Shown in pieces: positions 23,210 to 32,226 of a stretch of DNA of 43,080 bases. The notes below the pieces were generated by a model. The model had not been told where the DNA came from. It searched no databases and was given only the letters and a program-made list of their open reading frames with translations. How positions within the stretch are numbered: the first letter of the stretch is position 1; every line of letters begins with the position of its first letter. The DNA is taken from assembly GCA_028821115.1 (NCBI GenBank), contig JAPPHF010000146.1, positions 1 to 43,080 of the forward strand, given 5' to 3'. The stretch is from Deltaproteobacteria bacterium (GTDB taxonomy: Bacteria > Desulfobacterota > Binatia > UBA9968 > JAJDTQ01). Made by a program: the position numbers and the translations under genes.

Positions 23210-23800
23210 ATGGCCATTAGAATCACCCGCGTCTACACCCGAACCGGCGACGACGGCATGACCGCGCTCGTGGGCGGAAAGCGGGTTCCCAAGGACGCCG
23301 CGCGGATCGAAGCCTACGGCACCATCGACGAGTTGAACGCGGTGGTGGGCTTGGCGCGCGCCTGGAACGAGGAGGGAAGGGGGGAGCGCGAGCTGCACCT
23401 GAAGCTTGACGCCATGCTCCAGCAGGTTCAACAGGAGCTTTTCGACCTGGGCAGCGAGTTGGCCACCCCGGAGGATTTCACCTACGACGGCATGCACCGC
23501 ATGGGCGAGGATGAGGTGACTCGGATCGAGCGGGTCATCGACGAGTGTCAGAAGGAGCTGGAGCCGCTCAAGTCGTTCATCCTTCCCGGCGGCGGACGCA
23601 TCAGCGCGCAACTCCATCAGTGCCGTACGGTGTGCCGCCGGGCGGAGCGGGAGATCCTCCGGCTGTCGCAGGTCGAAGACCTCGGCGAGTGGCCCCTCAG
23701 GTATGTCAACCGGTTGAGCGACCTCTTTTTCGTCCTGGGGCGATGGGTGGGCAGGAACCTGGGGGAGACGGAGTACCTCTGGCAAAGGGGACTGAGGTAG
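23210..23800 (+). CDS. pduO: Cob(I)alamin adenosyltransferase, PduO/MMAB type
   Basis: Predicted 196 residues. It transfers the adenosyl group of ATP to cob(I)alamin to make adenosylcobalamin. The N-terminal ATP-binding signature is present, TRTGDDGMTALVGGKRVPKD, followed by RIEAYGTIDELNAVVGLAR. Later motifs are FILPGGG, CRTVCRRAERE and YVNRLSDLFFVLGRW, the family's conserved helices of the five-helix bundle, which works as a trimer. Length is normal. The start ATG 23210 has GAAGGG in range. It lies 57 bases upstream of fabI. No cobalamin-dependent enzyme is adjacent, so this may serve a mutase or ribonucleotide reductase encoded elsewhere. Confidence 0.93.
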   Translation: MAIRITRVYTRTGDDGMTALVGGKRVPKDAARIEAYGTIDELNAVVGLARAWNEEGRGERELHLKLDAMLQQVQQELFDLGSELATPEDFTYDGMHRMGEDEVTRIERVIDECQKELEPLKSFILPGGGRISAQLHQCRTVCRRAEREILRLSQVEDLGEWPLRYVNRLSDLFFVLGRWVGRNLGETEYLWQRGLR

Positions 23801-23857
23801 ACTCGTAGGGCGCTCCGGCCGATTCGGAGGCGGCGCGGGCACGAGAGGGAGTCTGGT

Positions 23858-24631
23858 ATGTCGGGAATCCTCGAAGGCAAGAAGGCATTGATATTCGGCG
23901 TGGCCAACGACCGCAGCATCGCCTGGGCGGTGGCGCGGGAGCTGCATGTCCAAGGGGCAGAGCTGGCCTTCACCTACGCCGGCGAGGTGCTGGAAAAGCG
24001 CGTCCGGCCTCTGGCCAAGGGTATCGGCTCGAACATCGTCCTGCCGTGCGACGTCACCCGGGACGATGAGATCGAGGCGGTGTTCGAGGAGGTCGGCCGC
24101 CGGTGGGGCGGCCTCGACATCCTGGTGCACGCCATCGCATTCGCCAAGAAGGAAGACCTGTCCCAGCCCTACGTGCAGACCGGCCGCGAGGGGTTTCACA
24201 CCGCGTTGGATATCAGCAGCTATTCGCTGGTGGCGTTGACGCGGCACGCCGCCGAGTTGATGAAGGGGCGCGGCGGCGCGGTGGTGACGCTGACCTACAT
24301 GGGGTCCGAGAAGGTGGTGCCCAACTACAACGTCATGGGCGTGGCCAAGGCCGCCCTGGAAGCCAGCGTCCGCTACCTGGCCCACGATCTCGGGCCGGAG
24401 GGAATACGGGTCAACGCCATTTCGGCCGGCCCGGTGAAGACCCTGGCCGCCTCGGGCATCGCCGGGTTCCGGGACATGCTGCACCTTGTCAGCGAAAAGG
24501 CCCCGCTCAGGCGCAATGTCGACCCGGCCGAAATCGGCAGGACCGCCGTCTATCTCGTGAGCGACCTGGGGAGCGGGGTCACCGGAGAAACGCTCCACGT
24601 CGATGCCGGCTACAACGTGATGGGCATGTGA
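23858..24631 (+). CDS. fabI: Enoyl-[acyl-carrier-protein] reductase (NADH), FabI
   Basis: Predicted 257 residues, short-chain dehydrogenase fold. It reduces trans-2-enoyl-ACP in the last step of each round of type II fatty acid synthesis. It has the FabI-type nucleotide site ALIFGVANDRSIAWAVARE in place of the usual glycine-rich TGxxxGxG, CDVTRDDEIEAVF, HAIAFAKKEDL, and the catalytic Tyr-x6-Lys in YNVMGVAKAAL. The C-terminus ends LHVDAGYNVMGM, characteristic of FabI. A strong GAGAGGGAG ribosome-binding site precedes ATG 23858. It is downstream of the adenosyltransferase and upstream of a rhodanese, same strand. Confidence 0.95.
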   Translation: MSGILEGKKALIFGVANDRSIAWAVARELHVQGAELAFTYAGEVLEKRVRPLAKGIGSNIVLPCDVTRDDEIEAVFEEVGRRWGGLDILVHAIAFAKKEDLSQPYVQTGREGFHTALDISSYSLVALTRHAAELMKGRGGAVVTLTYMGSEKVVPNYNVMGVAKAALEASVRYLAHDLGPEGIRVNAISAGPVKTLAASGIAGFRDMLHLVSEKAPLRRNVDPAEIGRTAVYLVSDLGSGVTGETLHVDAGYNVMGM

Positions 24632-24702
24632 AACCGGGCGCGGGCGTGCGCGGGCCGGGGTATCGGAGCCGCCGGGGCCACAAGAACCAGGAGAGGAAAA
24701 CC

Positions 24703-25137
24703 GTGAAAGAGATATCGCCGCAGGAAGCCTACGATGCGATGCAGGAGGACGGCGAGGCCGTCTACATCGACGTACGCACGGTGGAGGAGTTCACCGCCGG
24801 CCATCCCGAGGGAGCGGTCAACATCCCCATCGCGTTTCTCGACCCGGCGCAGGGCATGGCGTTCAACCCGGAGTTCGTCGAAGTGGTGGAGAAGCACTTC
24901 GCCAGGGACCAGAAGCTGCTGCTGGGGTGCAAGGCGGGACCCCGGTCCAACAATGCGGCGAACCTCCTGGAGCAGCACGGTTACCAGGACGTGGCCAGCG
25001 TGCGCGGCGGTTTCGGCGGCATGCGCGACCCCTACGGGCAGGTGCTGGCCGAAGGCTGGGCGGACCTCGGGCTCCCGGTGAGCCAGGACAACGGCGAAGG
25101 CACGAGCTACGAATCCCTGGCCGCCGAATCGGGCTAG
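24703..25137 (+). CDS. Rhodanese-like domain protein
   Basis: Predicted 144 residues. A single rhodanese domain with EAVYIDVRTVEEFTAGHPEGAVNIPI and the active-site loop LLLGCKAGPRS, in which Cys76 would carry a persulfide; CKAGPRS is a Cys-x2-Gly-x-Arg catalytic loop. The C-terminal tail is polar. Start GTG 24703 is chosen because AGGAGAGG lies 3-14 bases upstream and the domain begins immediately after; the track's 24103 start is a shadow of fabI. It lies 71 bases after fabI and is probably co-transcribed. A cytoplasmic sulfurtransferase or sulfide-related role is likely. Confidence 0.88.
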   Translation: MKEISPQEAYDAMQEDGEAVYIDVRTVEEFTAGHPEGAVNIPIAFLDPAQGMAFNPEFVEVVEKHFARDQKLLLGCKAGPRSNNAANLLEQHGYQDVASVRGGFGGMRDPYGQVLAEGWADLGLPVSQDNGEGTSYESLAAESG

Positions 25138-25186
25138 GCGAAGGGTTTTCCGCCCGCGACAGTGAGGTGACGGTCTTGTCCGTCGC

Positions 25187-25215
25187 TTGACAGCCTCTGG
25201 CATTTGGGCCATAAA
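25187..25215 (+). promoter_or_regulatory. Strong sigma-70-like promoter upstream of the TctA-TctB fusion
   Basis: Perfect TTGACA, a 17-base spacer, then CATAAA (4 of 6). Leader of about 110 bases to ATG 25333. A CGAGCG-CCTGA-CGCTCG hairpin lies just before the start codon, at about 25304-25320, and could affect initiation. Confidence 0.6.
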
Positions 25216-25332
25216 GGCACGTTCGAAACGGACCATTTCCCAACACAAATCAACACGTTACCACCGGACGGTCCCTGCCTTGGTGAGGGCTTGCCCCTTC
25301 GTTCGAGCGCCTGACGCTCGGAGAACAACCGT

Positions 25333-27414
25333 ATGGACACCTTTCACTCATTCTATATCGGCTTGGCCAACATCCTGCCGTTTTCCGCCGCTGGACAGGA
25401 CCCGTTCCTGTTCATGCTCATCGGCATCGCCATCGGTTTCGTGGTCGGCATCCTGCCGGGGCTCGGAGGCGCCACAACCCTGGCGCTCATGCTGCCGTTC
25501 ATCTACAAGATGGACCCCACCACCGCGTTCGCGTTCCTCCTGGGCTCCAACGCGGTGACCGCCACCACCGGGGACATCACCTCGATCCTTTTCGGCGTGC
25601 CGGGCGAGGGCATCACGGCCGCCACCATCGTCGACGGCCATCCCATGGCGAAGAAGGGAGAAGCCGGCCGTGCCCTGGGGGCGGCGCTCATGAGCTCGCT
25701 GGTGGGGGCTGTCTTCGGCGCCTTCGCCCTGGCTCTGGCGATTCCCATCGTGCAGCCGCTGGTGCTTTCCATCGGCTCCTCGGAGTTCTTCATGCTGGCC
25801 CTCCTGGGGATCACCTTCGTGGCGTCCCTGAGCGGGGGCAACATCCTCAAGGGGTTGTGCACCGGCGCTTTCGGCCTGGTCCTGTCTACCATCGGCCTCG
25901 ATCCCATCGAGAGCGTCCCGCGCTTCACTCTCGACCCGCTTATCGGCGAGGATGCGGCGCTCTTCCTGTGGGACGGCCTGTCGCTGGTCTCGGTCACCGT
26001 GGGGCTGTTCGCCATTCCCGAGATCATCGACCTGTCGGTGCAGGGGTCGAGCATCGCGCGCCAGTCCACCGGCAAGCTCGGCGGCGTCATGCAGGGCATC
26101 ATCGACACCTTCCGCCACTGGAAGCTGGTGCTGGCGTGCAGCGCCATCGGCTCCTACATCGGCCTCATCCCGGGACTGGGCGGAGGACCGGCCCAGTGGG
26201 TTGCCTACGCACACGCGGTGCAGACCTCACCGGGAGACAAGGACCGTTTCGGCAAGGGCGCCATCGAGGGCGTTCTCGGACCTGGCGCGGCCAACAACTC
26301 CAAGGAAGGCGGCTCTCTGGTGCCGACCATCGCGTTCGGCGTGCCGGGCAGCGTCTCCATGGCCATCCTGCTGGGAGCCTTCATCATCCAGGGAATCGTG
26401 CCCGGGCCCGACCTGCTCGATCCGGCCAAGCACCTGGACCTCACGTTCTCGTTCGTTTGGATCATCGTCGTCTCCAACATCATCACGGTGGCCATCTGCC
26501 TGCTGTTCCTGAACCATCTGGCCAAGATCACCTTCGTCAAGGGGACCTACCTGATCCCGTTCCTGCTGCTTCTCATCTACCTGGGCGGCTTCGCCGTCAA
26601 CAATGCTTTCGGCGACATGCTCATGGTGCTGATCTTCGGCGCGGTGGGATGGTTGATGGTGCGGTTCGACTGGCAGCGGCCGCCGCTCCTGCTGGGACTG
26701 GTGCTCGGCGGCATCGCCGAGAACAACCTCTTCATCGCCACCAAGGTATACGGCGCCGGATTCGTGCTGCGGCCCGGCGTCCTGCTCATCTTCCTGCTGA
26801 TCCTGGCGGGACTGTTCTACCCGATGTATCAGGCCTGGCGGGAGAAGAAGCGGCTCGAACGGCACGAGGCCCGGTTCGAGGTGCCCGGCGTCACCAAGAC
26901 CGAGGAGGCGATCTCGCGCAACGAGCGGGTGGCCAGCGGCATCTTCGCGCTGTGCTTCGTCGCGCTGTTCGCCTACGTTCTGCGGGAGTGCTTCTGGGGC
27001 TTCGGCGCCTACGAGGAGCGCGCCGCCCTGTTCCCGGTGATCATCGGCCTGCCGGCCTTCGCCATCAGCATCGCGGTCTTCGTGAAGGAGATCGCGACCA
27101 CCTCCAAGGTCGTGGCCCACGGCGAGGAGGGCGTGGAGGAGGTGGAGGAGATCTCACCGGAGGAAACGCGCCGGCGAACCCTCGCCATCGGCGCCTGGGT
27201 GGTGGGTTTCTTCGTCTCCATCTGGCTGATCGGTTTCGTGCCGTCGTCGCTGGTGGCGACGTTCCTCTACCTCAAGTTCGGCGCCCGGGAGGGCTGGCTC
27301 ATTACCGTCATCCTCACGGCGGCGGCCTACGTGTTCTTCGCCGGCATCTTCGACTGGCTCCTGGTCCTGCCGTTCCCGCCCGGCGACCTGTTCGTCTGGC
27401 TGGGACTCGATTGA
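25333..27414 (+). CDS. Tripartite tricarboxylate transporter, fused TctA-TctB
   Basis: Predicted 693 residues, about 200 longer than a normal TctA. Residues 1 to about 500 are a complete TctA: GFVVGILPGLGGATTLALMLPFIY near the N-terminus, PGLGGGPAQWVAYAHAV in the middle and LLLGLVLGGIAENN towards the end. A charged linker follows (REKKRLERHEARFEVPG), then about 160 residues with four hydrophobic segments (FALCFVALFAYVLRECFWGF, LFPVIIGLPAFAISIAVF, WVVGFFVSIWLIGFVPSSL, ITVILTAAAYVFFAGIFDWLL) of TctB layout. So one protein supplies both membrane subunits. No binding protein is adjacent; the TctC at 20158 is the nearest unpaired one. The gene has its own strong promoter. It differs from the separate tctA and tctB at 6889-8831. 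Confidence 0.9.
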   Translation: MDTFHSFYIGLANILPFSAAGQDPFLFMLIGIAIGFVVGILPGLGGATTLALMLPFIYKMDPTTAFAFLLGSNAVTATTGDITSILFGVPGEGITAATIVDGHPMAKKGEAGRALGAALMSSLVGAVFGAFALALAIPIVQPLVLSIGSSEFFMLALLGITFVASLSGGNILKGLCTGAFGLVLSTIGLDPIESVPRFTLDPLIGEDAALFLWDGLSLVSVTVGLFAIPEIIDLSVQGSSIARQSTGKLGGVMQGIIDTFRHWKLVLACSAIGSYIGLIPGLGGGPAQWVAYAHAVQTSPGDKDRFGKGAIEGVLGPGAANNSKEGGSLVPTIAFGVPGSVSMAILLGAFIIQGIVPGPDLLDPAKHLDLTFSFVWIIVVSNIITVAICLLFLNHLAKITFVKGTYLIPFLLLLIYLGGFAVNNAFGDMLMVLIFGAVGWLMVRFDWQRPPLLLGLVLGGIAENNLFIATKVYGAGFVLRPGVLLIFLLILAGLFYPMYQAWREKKRLERHEARFEVPGVTKTEEAISRNERVASGIFALCFVALFAYVLRECFWGFGAYEERAALFPVIIGLPAFAISIAVFVKEIATTSKVVAHGEEGVEEVEEISPEETRRRTLAIGAWVVGFFVSIWLIGFVPSSLVATFLYLKFGAREGWLITVILTAAAYVFFAGIFDWLLVLPFPPGDLFVWLGLD

Positions 27415-27428
27415 GGATTGCGGGTGCA

Positions 27429-27457
27429 TTGACCCGTTCCGGGGCGTTGGATAGTAT
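27429..27457 (+). promoter_or_regulatory. Promoter of the M48 peptidase gene, placed for a leaderless mRNA
   Basis: TTGACC (5 of 6), 17-base spacer, TAGTAT (4 of 6). The -10 ends only 7 bases before ATG 27465, so transcription would begin at or next to the start codon. The 5' sequence TTGAGGC is a poor ribosome-binding site. Confidence 0.5.
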
Positions 27458-27464
27458 TTGAGGC

Positions 27465-28835
27465 ATGCGGAGAGCCCTCCACTGCTGCGCCGTGGTGATG
27501 CTGCTCGCTTGCTGTGTCACGACCTTTCTCCGCGTACCTCTCGCCCATGCCCTTTCCCAGGAGGAGGAGATCCGCATAAGCCGCCAGTTGCGGCAGGAAG
27601 CCCGTCGCCGGCACAAGTTCATCGACGATCCCGAGGTGGCGCTGTACGTCGACCGCATCGGCCGCCGGATCCTCGAAGCCGTAGGCAACACCCGATATCC
27701 TTACCGCTTCTTCGTCATCGAGGACTCCTCGATGAATGCGTTTGCCGTGCCCGGCGGGAGCATCTTCGTGCACTCGGGCCTGATCCGGCGGGTGGCGACG
27801 TCGGACGAGCTGGCGTCGGTGGTCGCCCACGAGATCGTCCATGTGAACGCGCGTCACTTCGCCACCCTGCTCGACAACACCGACACGACCATGATCATCG
27901 GGATGCTCGGCGTGTTCCTGGCGCCGGTCCTGGGGCCTGCCGCCCTGGCCGGCCCTGCCGTCGCCATGACCCAGCAACTGGAGTTCAGCCGGCAGATGGA
28001 GGAGCAGGCCGACAATCTCGGCGTCGGCTACCTGGCACGGGCTGGCTACGACCCCGATGCCGCGGTGACCTTCATGAAGCGGATGTACCGCGAACGGATC
28101 CTCAATCCCGTGGGGCGGCCATCGTATCTGCTGACCCACCCGCTGAGCCAGAAACGCATCGCCAACCTGAACGCGTCGATCCGTGCTCTCGGGCTCACGC
28201 GTCCGCGCTACCGGGGCGCCGACGATATCGAGCGGGTCAAGCTGTTGATCGAGCTGCGAAAAAGGCCGGAAGAGGTGGTCGAGCGATTGAGGAAGGCCCA
28301 TGAGCGCCGTCCGGAAGCAGCCGAATCGGCGCATGCGCTGGGCATCGCCTATGCCGCTACCGGCCGGTGGATTCGAGCCCGCGAGATGCTCGAACGGGCT
28401 GCCCGGTCGAACCCTGCGGTCCCGTACCTGGATCGGGATCTCGGACGGGTCTACGTCCACACGGAGGAGTTCGCCAAAGCCCACGCCGCCTTCGGACGAA
28501 TGCTGGCGCGGGAACCGGATGATCCGGTCACACACCTGTACAAGGGACAGCTCCTCGAAAAGGAATCGCGCTTTCGGCAGGCGACGCGTACGTATCTGAG
28601 GCTGCGCCAGCTTGCGCCGTTCTGGCCCGAGGCCGCCCGGAGGTTGGGCTATGCCTACCGCAAGCTGAATCAGCCCGGGAAAGCCCACTACTATCTGGCG
28701 CAATCGTACCTGCTGCGTGACGAGACCGGAAAGGCCGTCGATTCCCTCGGGCGCGCCGCCCAGCAATACCCGCCGGATTCGCCGAGGCGGCAGGTGATTC
28801 TCGACGAGATCGCCGCCATCCGGGCCGGAGGCTGA
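27465..28835 (+). CDS. M48-family metalloprotease with C-terminal TPR repeats (BepA/YfgC-like)
   Basis: Predicted 456 residues. The N-terminus is a signal peptide (RRALHCCAVVMLLACCVTTFLRVPLAHA). The peptidase domain (about 50-210) has the zinc motif His122-Glu-Ile-Val-His126, the third ligand Glu180 in MEEQADN, and the strand NAFAVPGGSIFVHSGLI. A TLDNTDTTMIIGMLGVFLAP hydrophobic stretch follows the zinc motif. The C-terminal half (about 250-450) carries several helical repeats of TPR type (HALGIAYAATGRW, DLGRVYVHTEEFAKAH). This architecture is that of the periplasmic protease/chaperone BepA, which controls outer-membrane protein assembly. It is a monocistronic gene with a promoter directly before its start, convergent with the sigma factor gene. 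Confidence 0.9.
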   Translation: MRRALHCCAVVMLLACCVTTFLRVPLAHALSQEEEIRISRQLRQEARRRHKFIDDPEVALYVDRIGRRILEAVGNTRYPYRFFVIEDSSMNAFAVPGGSIFVHSGLIRRVATSDELASVVAHEIVHVNARHFATLLDNTDTTMIIGMLGVFLAPVLGPAALAGPAVAMTQQLEFSRQMEEQADNLGVGYLARAGYDPDAAVTFMKRMYRERILNPVGRPSYLLTHPLSQKRIANLNASIRALGLTRPRYRGADDIERVKLLIELRKRPEEVVERLRKAHERRPEAAESAHALGIAYAATGRWIRAREMLERAARSNPAVPYLDRDLGRVYVHTEEFAKAHAAFGRMLAREPDDPVTHLYKGQLLEKESRFRQATRTYLRLRQLAPFWPEAARRLGYAYRKLNQPGKAHYYLAQSYLLRDETGKAVDSLGRAAQQYPPDSPRRQVILDEIAAIRAGG

Positions 28836-28846
28836 CCGCCACCGAC

Positions 28847-28873
28847 GCGGCACCGCCCGCGGCACCGCCCGCG
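28847..28873. repeat. 12-bp tandem repeat between M48 and sigma factor genes
   Basis: Two full copies of GCGGCACCGCCC followed by GCG, in the 51-base gap between convergent genes. Too short to assign a role. Confidence 0.5.
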
Positions 28874-28886
28874 ACGGTCCTGCCGC

Positions 28887-29636
28887 TCAATCGTCCAGCG
28901 CCTTCCGCAGGCGTTTGCGCGCCTGCACGTAGATCTGGCAGATCCTTCCCTCCGTCAGTCCCAGACCTTCTCCTATCTCCCTGAACTTGAGCTCCCGGTA
29001 ATGGCGCAGGGTCACCACCAGGCGTTCCCGTTCCGGGAGCAGCGCCACCGCGCGTTTGAGCTTGTCCACCAGATCCTGGCGCTCGACGCACGCGAGCGGG
29101 TCCTGGTAAAGTCCTTGATCCGAATCGGTGCCGTCGAGAAGGACGTCGGCGCCGCCCCAGGACGGGTCGTCCAGGCTCACCCACCCTTGTTCCCGCACCC
29201 TGTAGCTGATCCTGTGCCAAGTCTCCAACGGCACCTCCAGCTCCTGCGCCATTTCCTCGGAAGTGGCCTCCCGGCAGAGGTGTTCGGCGAGCCGCCTGCG
29301 CACGGCCGCAACCCGGCGCGTCCAGGCCCGGATCGAACGGCTCACCCAGTCGAGGGAACGCAGGCATTGGATCATCTCCCCGTAGATGCGGTGCCTGGCG
29401 TAGACGTGGAACGAGACGCCCCGCTCGGGATCGTATCGCTCAAGGGCCTCTAGCAGCCCCACCACGCCGGAGTTCACCAGCGCGCCGAGATCGTGACCGG
29501 ACGGCAGCCGGCGGTGGAGGTGGCGCGCCATGCGTTCGACGAGCGGCAGATAGCCGGTGACGACGTCCTCGACGGAATCGCCGGGCTGGACGGCCGGAAA
29601 GGCGGCCGGCTTGGGTCCGGGTGGGCGTTGCTCCAT
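28887..29636 (-). CDS. FliA/WhiG-type sigma-70 family factor (group 3)
   Basis: Predicted 249 residues. Region 2 is well conserved: YLPLVERMARHLHRRLPSGHDLGALVNSGVVGLLEALERYDPERGVSFHVYARHRIYGEMIQCLRSLDWVSRSIR, the pattern of FliA and WhiG. Region 3 (RRRLAEHLCREATSEEMAQELEVP) and region 4 (LPERERLVVTLRHYRELKFREIGEGLGLTEGRICQIYVQARKRLR) follow. FliA members direct transcription of flagellar and motility genes, but no flagellar or chemotaxis gene is nearby. ATG 29636 is chosen; a TTG at 29654 would add six residues. It converges on the M48 gene and lies downstream of ptsP on the same strand. A non-flagellar or stress role is possible. Confidence 0.88.
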   Translation of the reverse strand: MEQRPPGPKPAAFPAVQPGDSVEDVVTGYLPLVERMARHLHRRLPSGHDLGALVNSGVVGLLEALERYDPERGVSFHVYARHRIYGEMIQCLRSLDWVSRSIRAWTRRVAAVRRRLAEHLCREATSEEMAQELEVPLETWHRISYRVREQGWVSLDDPSWGGADVLLDGTDSDQGLYQDPLACVERQDLVDKLKRAVALLPERERLVVTLRHYRELKFREIGEGLGLTEGRICQIYVQARKRLRKALDD

Positions 29637-29766
29637 GAGCGGACATGAAGGCAACGCTCATGCCACTCGACCGCGGTTTCGGGGTCGGAGAAATCACCCG
29701 CACTTACGGGATGCGTGGGAAGAAACAGACCGGGCAGGGTGTCAACAGGCCGAAGCGATCGTCATC

Positions 29767-29785
29767 CCGCCGTCGCCTCCGGCGG
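29767..29785 (-). terminator. GC-rich hairpin after ptsP
   Basis: CCGCCG / CGGCGG stem with a 7-base loop, starting 11 bases after the ptsP stop on the minus strand. It is preceded by GTCATCC, like the GTCAT repeats. No T-tract. Confidence 0.35.
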
Positions 29786-29796
29786 TCGCTCCTGTC

Positions 29797-32226
29797 CTAG
29801 CGGTAGAGCTCCATCAACTCCACCAGGCCGAGGGCGCGCATTTGGCTGAAGAGATAGCGCTTGATCTCATCCACCCGGTCCAGCCGCAGAGCCTGCTGTC
29901 CGATGGCTACGGCCCGCTCGTAGGTCACGGAGCGCACCAGCTTCCGGACCACCGGAATGGACAGGGATTCCATGCTGAATTCTTCGAGGCCCATGCCCAT
30001 CAACAGCAGGGTCGACAGCGGGTCACCGGCCATCTCCCCGCACATGGCCACGCCCTTGCCCTTGTCCTTGGCCGCCTCGATGACCTGCTTGAGCGCGGCG
30101 AGGACGGCCGGATGGAAGGGCTCGTAGAGAGGAGCCACCTTGCGGTTCCCCCGGTCGACGGCCAACAGGTACTGGATCAGGTCGTTGGTGCCGATGCTGA
30201 CGAAGTCCACCTCCTCCACCAGCCGATGCGCCATCTGCACCGCTGACGGCACCTCGACCATGATCCCCAGCTCCATGTCGGCATCGAACGGTATGCCGTT
30301 GCGCCCGAGATCGGCCTTGACGTCCCGCAGCATGGCCTTGACCCGGAGGATCTCCTCCAGACTCGACACCATGGGGATCAACATGCGCACCGGCCCCAGC
30401 GCCCCGGCGCGCAGGATGGCCCGGAGTTGCATCTCGAAAGTCTCCGACGCCTCCAGCGAGACGCGGATGGAACGCCATCCGAGAAACGGATTGGGCTCGG
30501 CGCGTGCGATGCTTACGTAGGGCGGGTACTTGTCCGCGCCGATGTCGAGGGTGCGGATGGTCACCGGCTTGCCGCTCATGCCTTCCACCACCTTCTGGTA
30601 GAGGGCAAACTGCTGCGCCTCGGTGGGAAAGTCGTGATAGGCAAGAAACGGGATCTCGGTCCGGTAGAGGCCGATGCCTTCCGCTCCATGCGTTTGAGCG
30701 AACCGGATGTCGGTCAGCAGACCCATGTTGGCCAGCAGTCGGACCCGGTGTCCGTCCGTGGTCTGGGCCGGCAGATCCCGCATTTCGTCGAGTTCGCGGT
30801 TGACCGCGAGATAGTGACGCTCCATCCGGTCGTACTCGCCGACGATCTCCTTGTTGGGGTTGACGAACACGACCCCCGAGTTGCCGTCGACGATCAGGGA
30901 GTCCTCCTTCTGGACGCTTTCAAGCAACCCCTCCGCCGCCACCACGGTGGGAATCTCGAAGGACTTGGCCAGCAGCGAGGCGTGGGAGGTGACGCCGCCG
31001 GTGGCGAGCACGATGCCCTGGAAGCGATCGCGTTCGACGACGGCCAAGTCCGCCGGAGAAAGGTCCTCCGCCACCAGGACGGCCTCGCCCTCCGGCACCA
31101 CCAGCCTCCTGTCCTCGTAGCCGGCAAGATTGTCCAACAATCTTTCGGCAACGTCGCGGATGTCCGCCGTACGCTCCTTGAGGTAGCGGTCGTCGACCTC
31201 ACTGACGGTCCTTATGTGCCGCCGGAAGACGCTGCTGACGGCATAGTACGCGGTGAGGGCTTCGTGGAGGATACGGTGCTCGATCTGGCTCTTGAGCACC
31301 GGGTCGTTCAGCAGCATCCTGTGCACGTCGAAGATCGCCCCCGCCTCGTCGGAGATGAGGGCGATCATGCGGGTCTTGATCTCTTCCACCTGGACGGCGG
31401 CCTGCTGCAACGCGGAGCGAAAACGCTCCAACTCCCGCTGGGGATGGCCGGTATGGGTCTTCTGAATGGCGGCCAGGTCCATCCGGCGGTGCATGATGTG
31501 GGCCTTGCCGTAGGCGAAGCCGGGACAGGCGGCCAGCCCGGTCAGACGGCTGCGGAACTTTCTCGGCCTCTCGCTCGTGCGTTCCTTGCCCCGTCCTTCG
31601 TAGGACCTCAGTCGTTTGAGGGCGTTGACCATGCGCTGCCGGGACTGCTTGCGCTCGCGCTCCTTGTCCTTGAGCGAGTCCACCAACCGCGCGTGCACGA
31701 TGATGGTGGCAACCTGCGCGGAGATGGCCTTGAGGAGCCGGACCTCCTCCTGGGTAAACTCGCGCGGCCGGGAGGTTTGCACCACCAGCACGCCGATGGG
31801 CGCCTTCCGCGCGTTGACGGGAACGGCGAAGAAGGAGTGGTACCGTTCTTCGCCGGTCTCGGGAAAATACAGGAAGCGAGGATGGGAGGGGGCGTCCACG
31901 ACCATCACCGGCTCCCGTGTCTCCACCGCCAGTCCCGCCAGTCCCTCGCCGACGGTCATCGACACCCTCCCCACGGCGGCTTGGTCCAGGCCCCTTGTGG
32001 CGCTGAGCGTCAGCCTCCCGCTCTCGGCATCGAGCAGATAGACCGAGCATACTTCGGTCTGCATGCGCTTCGCGACGATGCCGGCGATGCTGTTAAGGCA
32101 TCCTTGAAGGTCTTCGGCCTCGTCGACGAAGCGGCTGATCTCCTCCAGGGTGACGAGATGAGAGGCGTCGTCCTCGGCGGCCGTGTCGGGTGTGTCAGGT
32201 ATGTCAGGTATGTCGGTTACGTGCAT
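29797..32226 (-). CDS. ptsP: PTS phosphoenolpyruvate-protein phosphotransferase with GAF domain (PtsP, Enzyme I-Ntr)
   Basis: Predicted 809 residues. Order: short acidic N-terminal tail, GAF domain (about 25-185, with [21 protein letters not shown]), linker, Enzyme I domains (about 225-805). His415 in [10 protein letters not shown] is the phosphorylated histidine; usual members have GGxTSHxAI. The PEP-binding barrel shows [37 protein letters not shown] and the active-site cysteine in [10 protein letters not shown]. It starts the nitrogen PTS phosphorelay, PEP to NPr to EIIA-Ntr. NPr and EIIA-Ntr genes are not in the window. ATG 32226 is used; GTG 32229 is possible. The N-terminal [11 protein letters not shown] comes from a 9-bp tandem DNA repeat. 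Confidence 0.95.
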   Translation of the reverse strand: MHVTDIPDIPDTPDTAAEDDASHLVTLEEISRFVDEAEDLQGCLNSIAGIVAKRMQTEVCSVYLLDAESGRLTLSATRGLDQAAVGRVSMTVGEGLAGLAVETREPVMVVDAPSHPRFLYFPETGEERYHSFFAVPVNARKAPIGVLVVQTSRPREFTQEEVRLLKAISAQVATIIVHARLVDSLKDKERERKQSRQRMVNALKRLRSYEGRGKERTSERPRKFRSRLTGLAACPGFAYGKAHIMHRRMDLAAIQKTHTGHPQRELERFRSALQQAAVQVEEIKTRMIALISDEAGAIFDVHRMLLNDPVLKSQIEHRILHEALTAYYAVSSVFRRHIRTVSEVDDRYLKERTADIRDVAERLLDNLAGYEDRRLVVPEGEAVLVAEDLSPADLAVVERDRFQGIVLATGGVTSHASLLAKSFEIPTVVAAEGLLESVQKEDSLIVDGNSGVVFVNPNKEIVGEYDRMERHYLAVNRELDEMRDLPAQTTDGHRVRLLANMGLLTDIRFAQTHGAEGIGLYRTEIPFLAYHDFPTEAQQFALYQKVVEGMSGKPVTIRTLDIGADKYPPYVSIARAEPNPFLGWRSIRVSLEASETFEMQLRAILRAGALGPVRMLIPMVSSLEEILRVKAMLRDVKADLGRNGIPFDADMELGIMVEVPSAVQMAHRLVEEVDFVSIGTNDLIQYLLAVDRGNRKVAPLYEPFHPAVLAALKQVIEAAKDKGKGVAMCGEMAGDPLSTLLLMGMGLEEFSMESLSIPVVRKLVRSVTYERAVAIGQQALRLDRVDEIKRYLFSQMRALGLVELMELYR
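32184..32219. repeat. 9-bp tandem repeat in the 5' end of ptsP
   Basis: Four units: TGTCGGGTG, TGTCAGGTA, TGTCAGGTA, TGTCGGTTA (plus strand). On the coding strand they encode the repeated Asp-Ile/Thr-Pro ([11 protein letters not shown]) at the N-terminus. Units are in frame, so gain or loss keeps the reading frame. Confidence 0.8.

Noticed and set aside
28847-28873. 12-bp tandem repeat as an origin-like iteron
   Set aside because: Only two copies and GC-rich, with no DnaA boxes or AT-rich region nearby.
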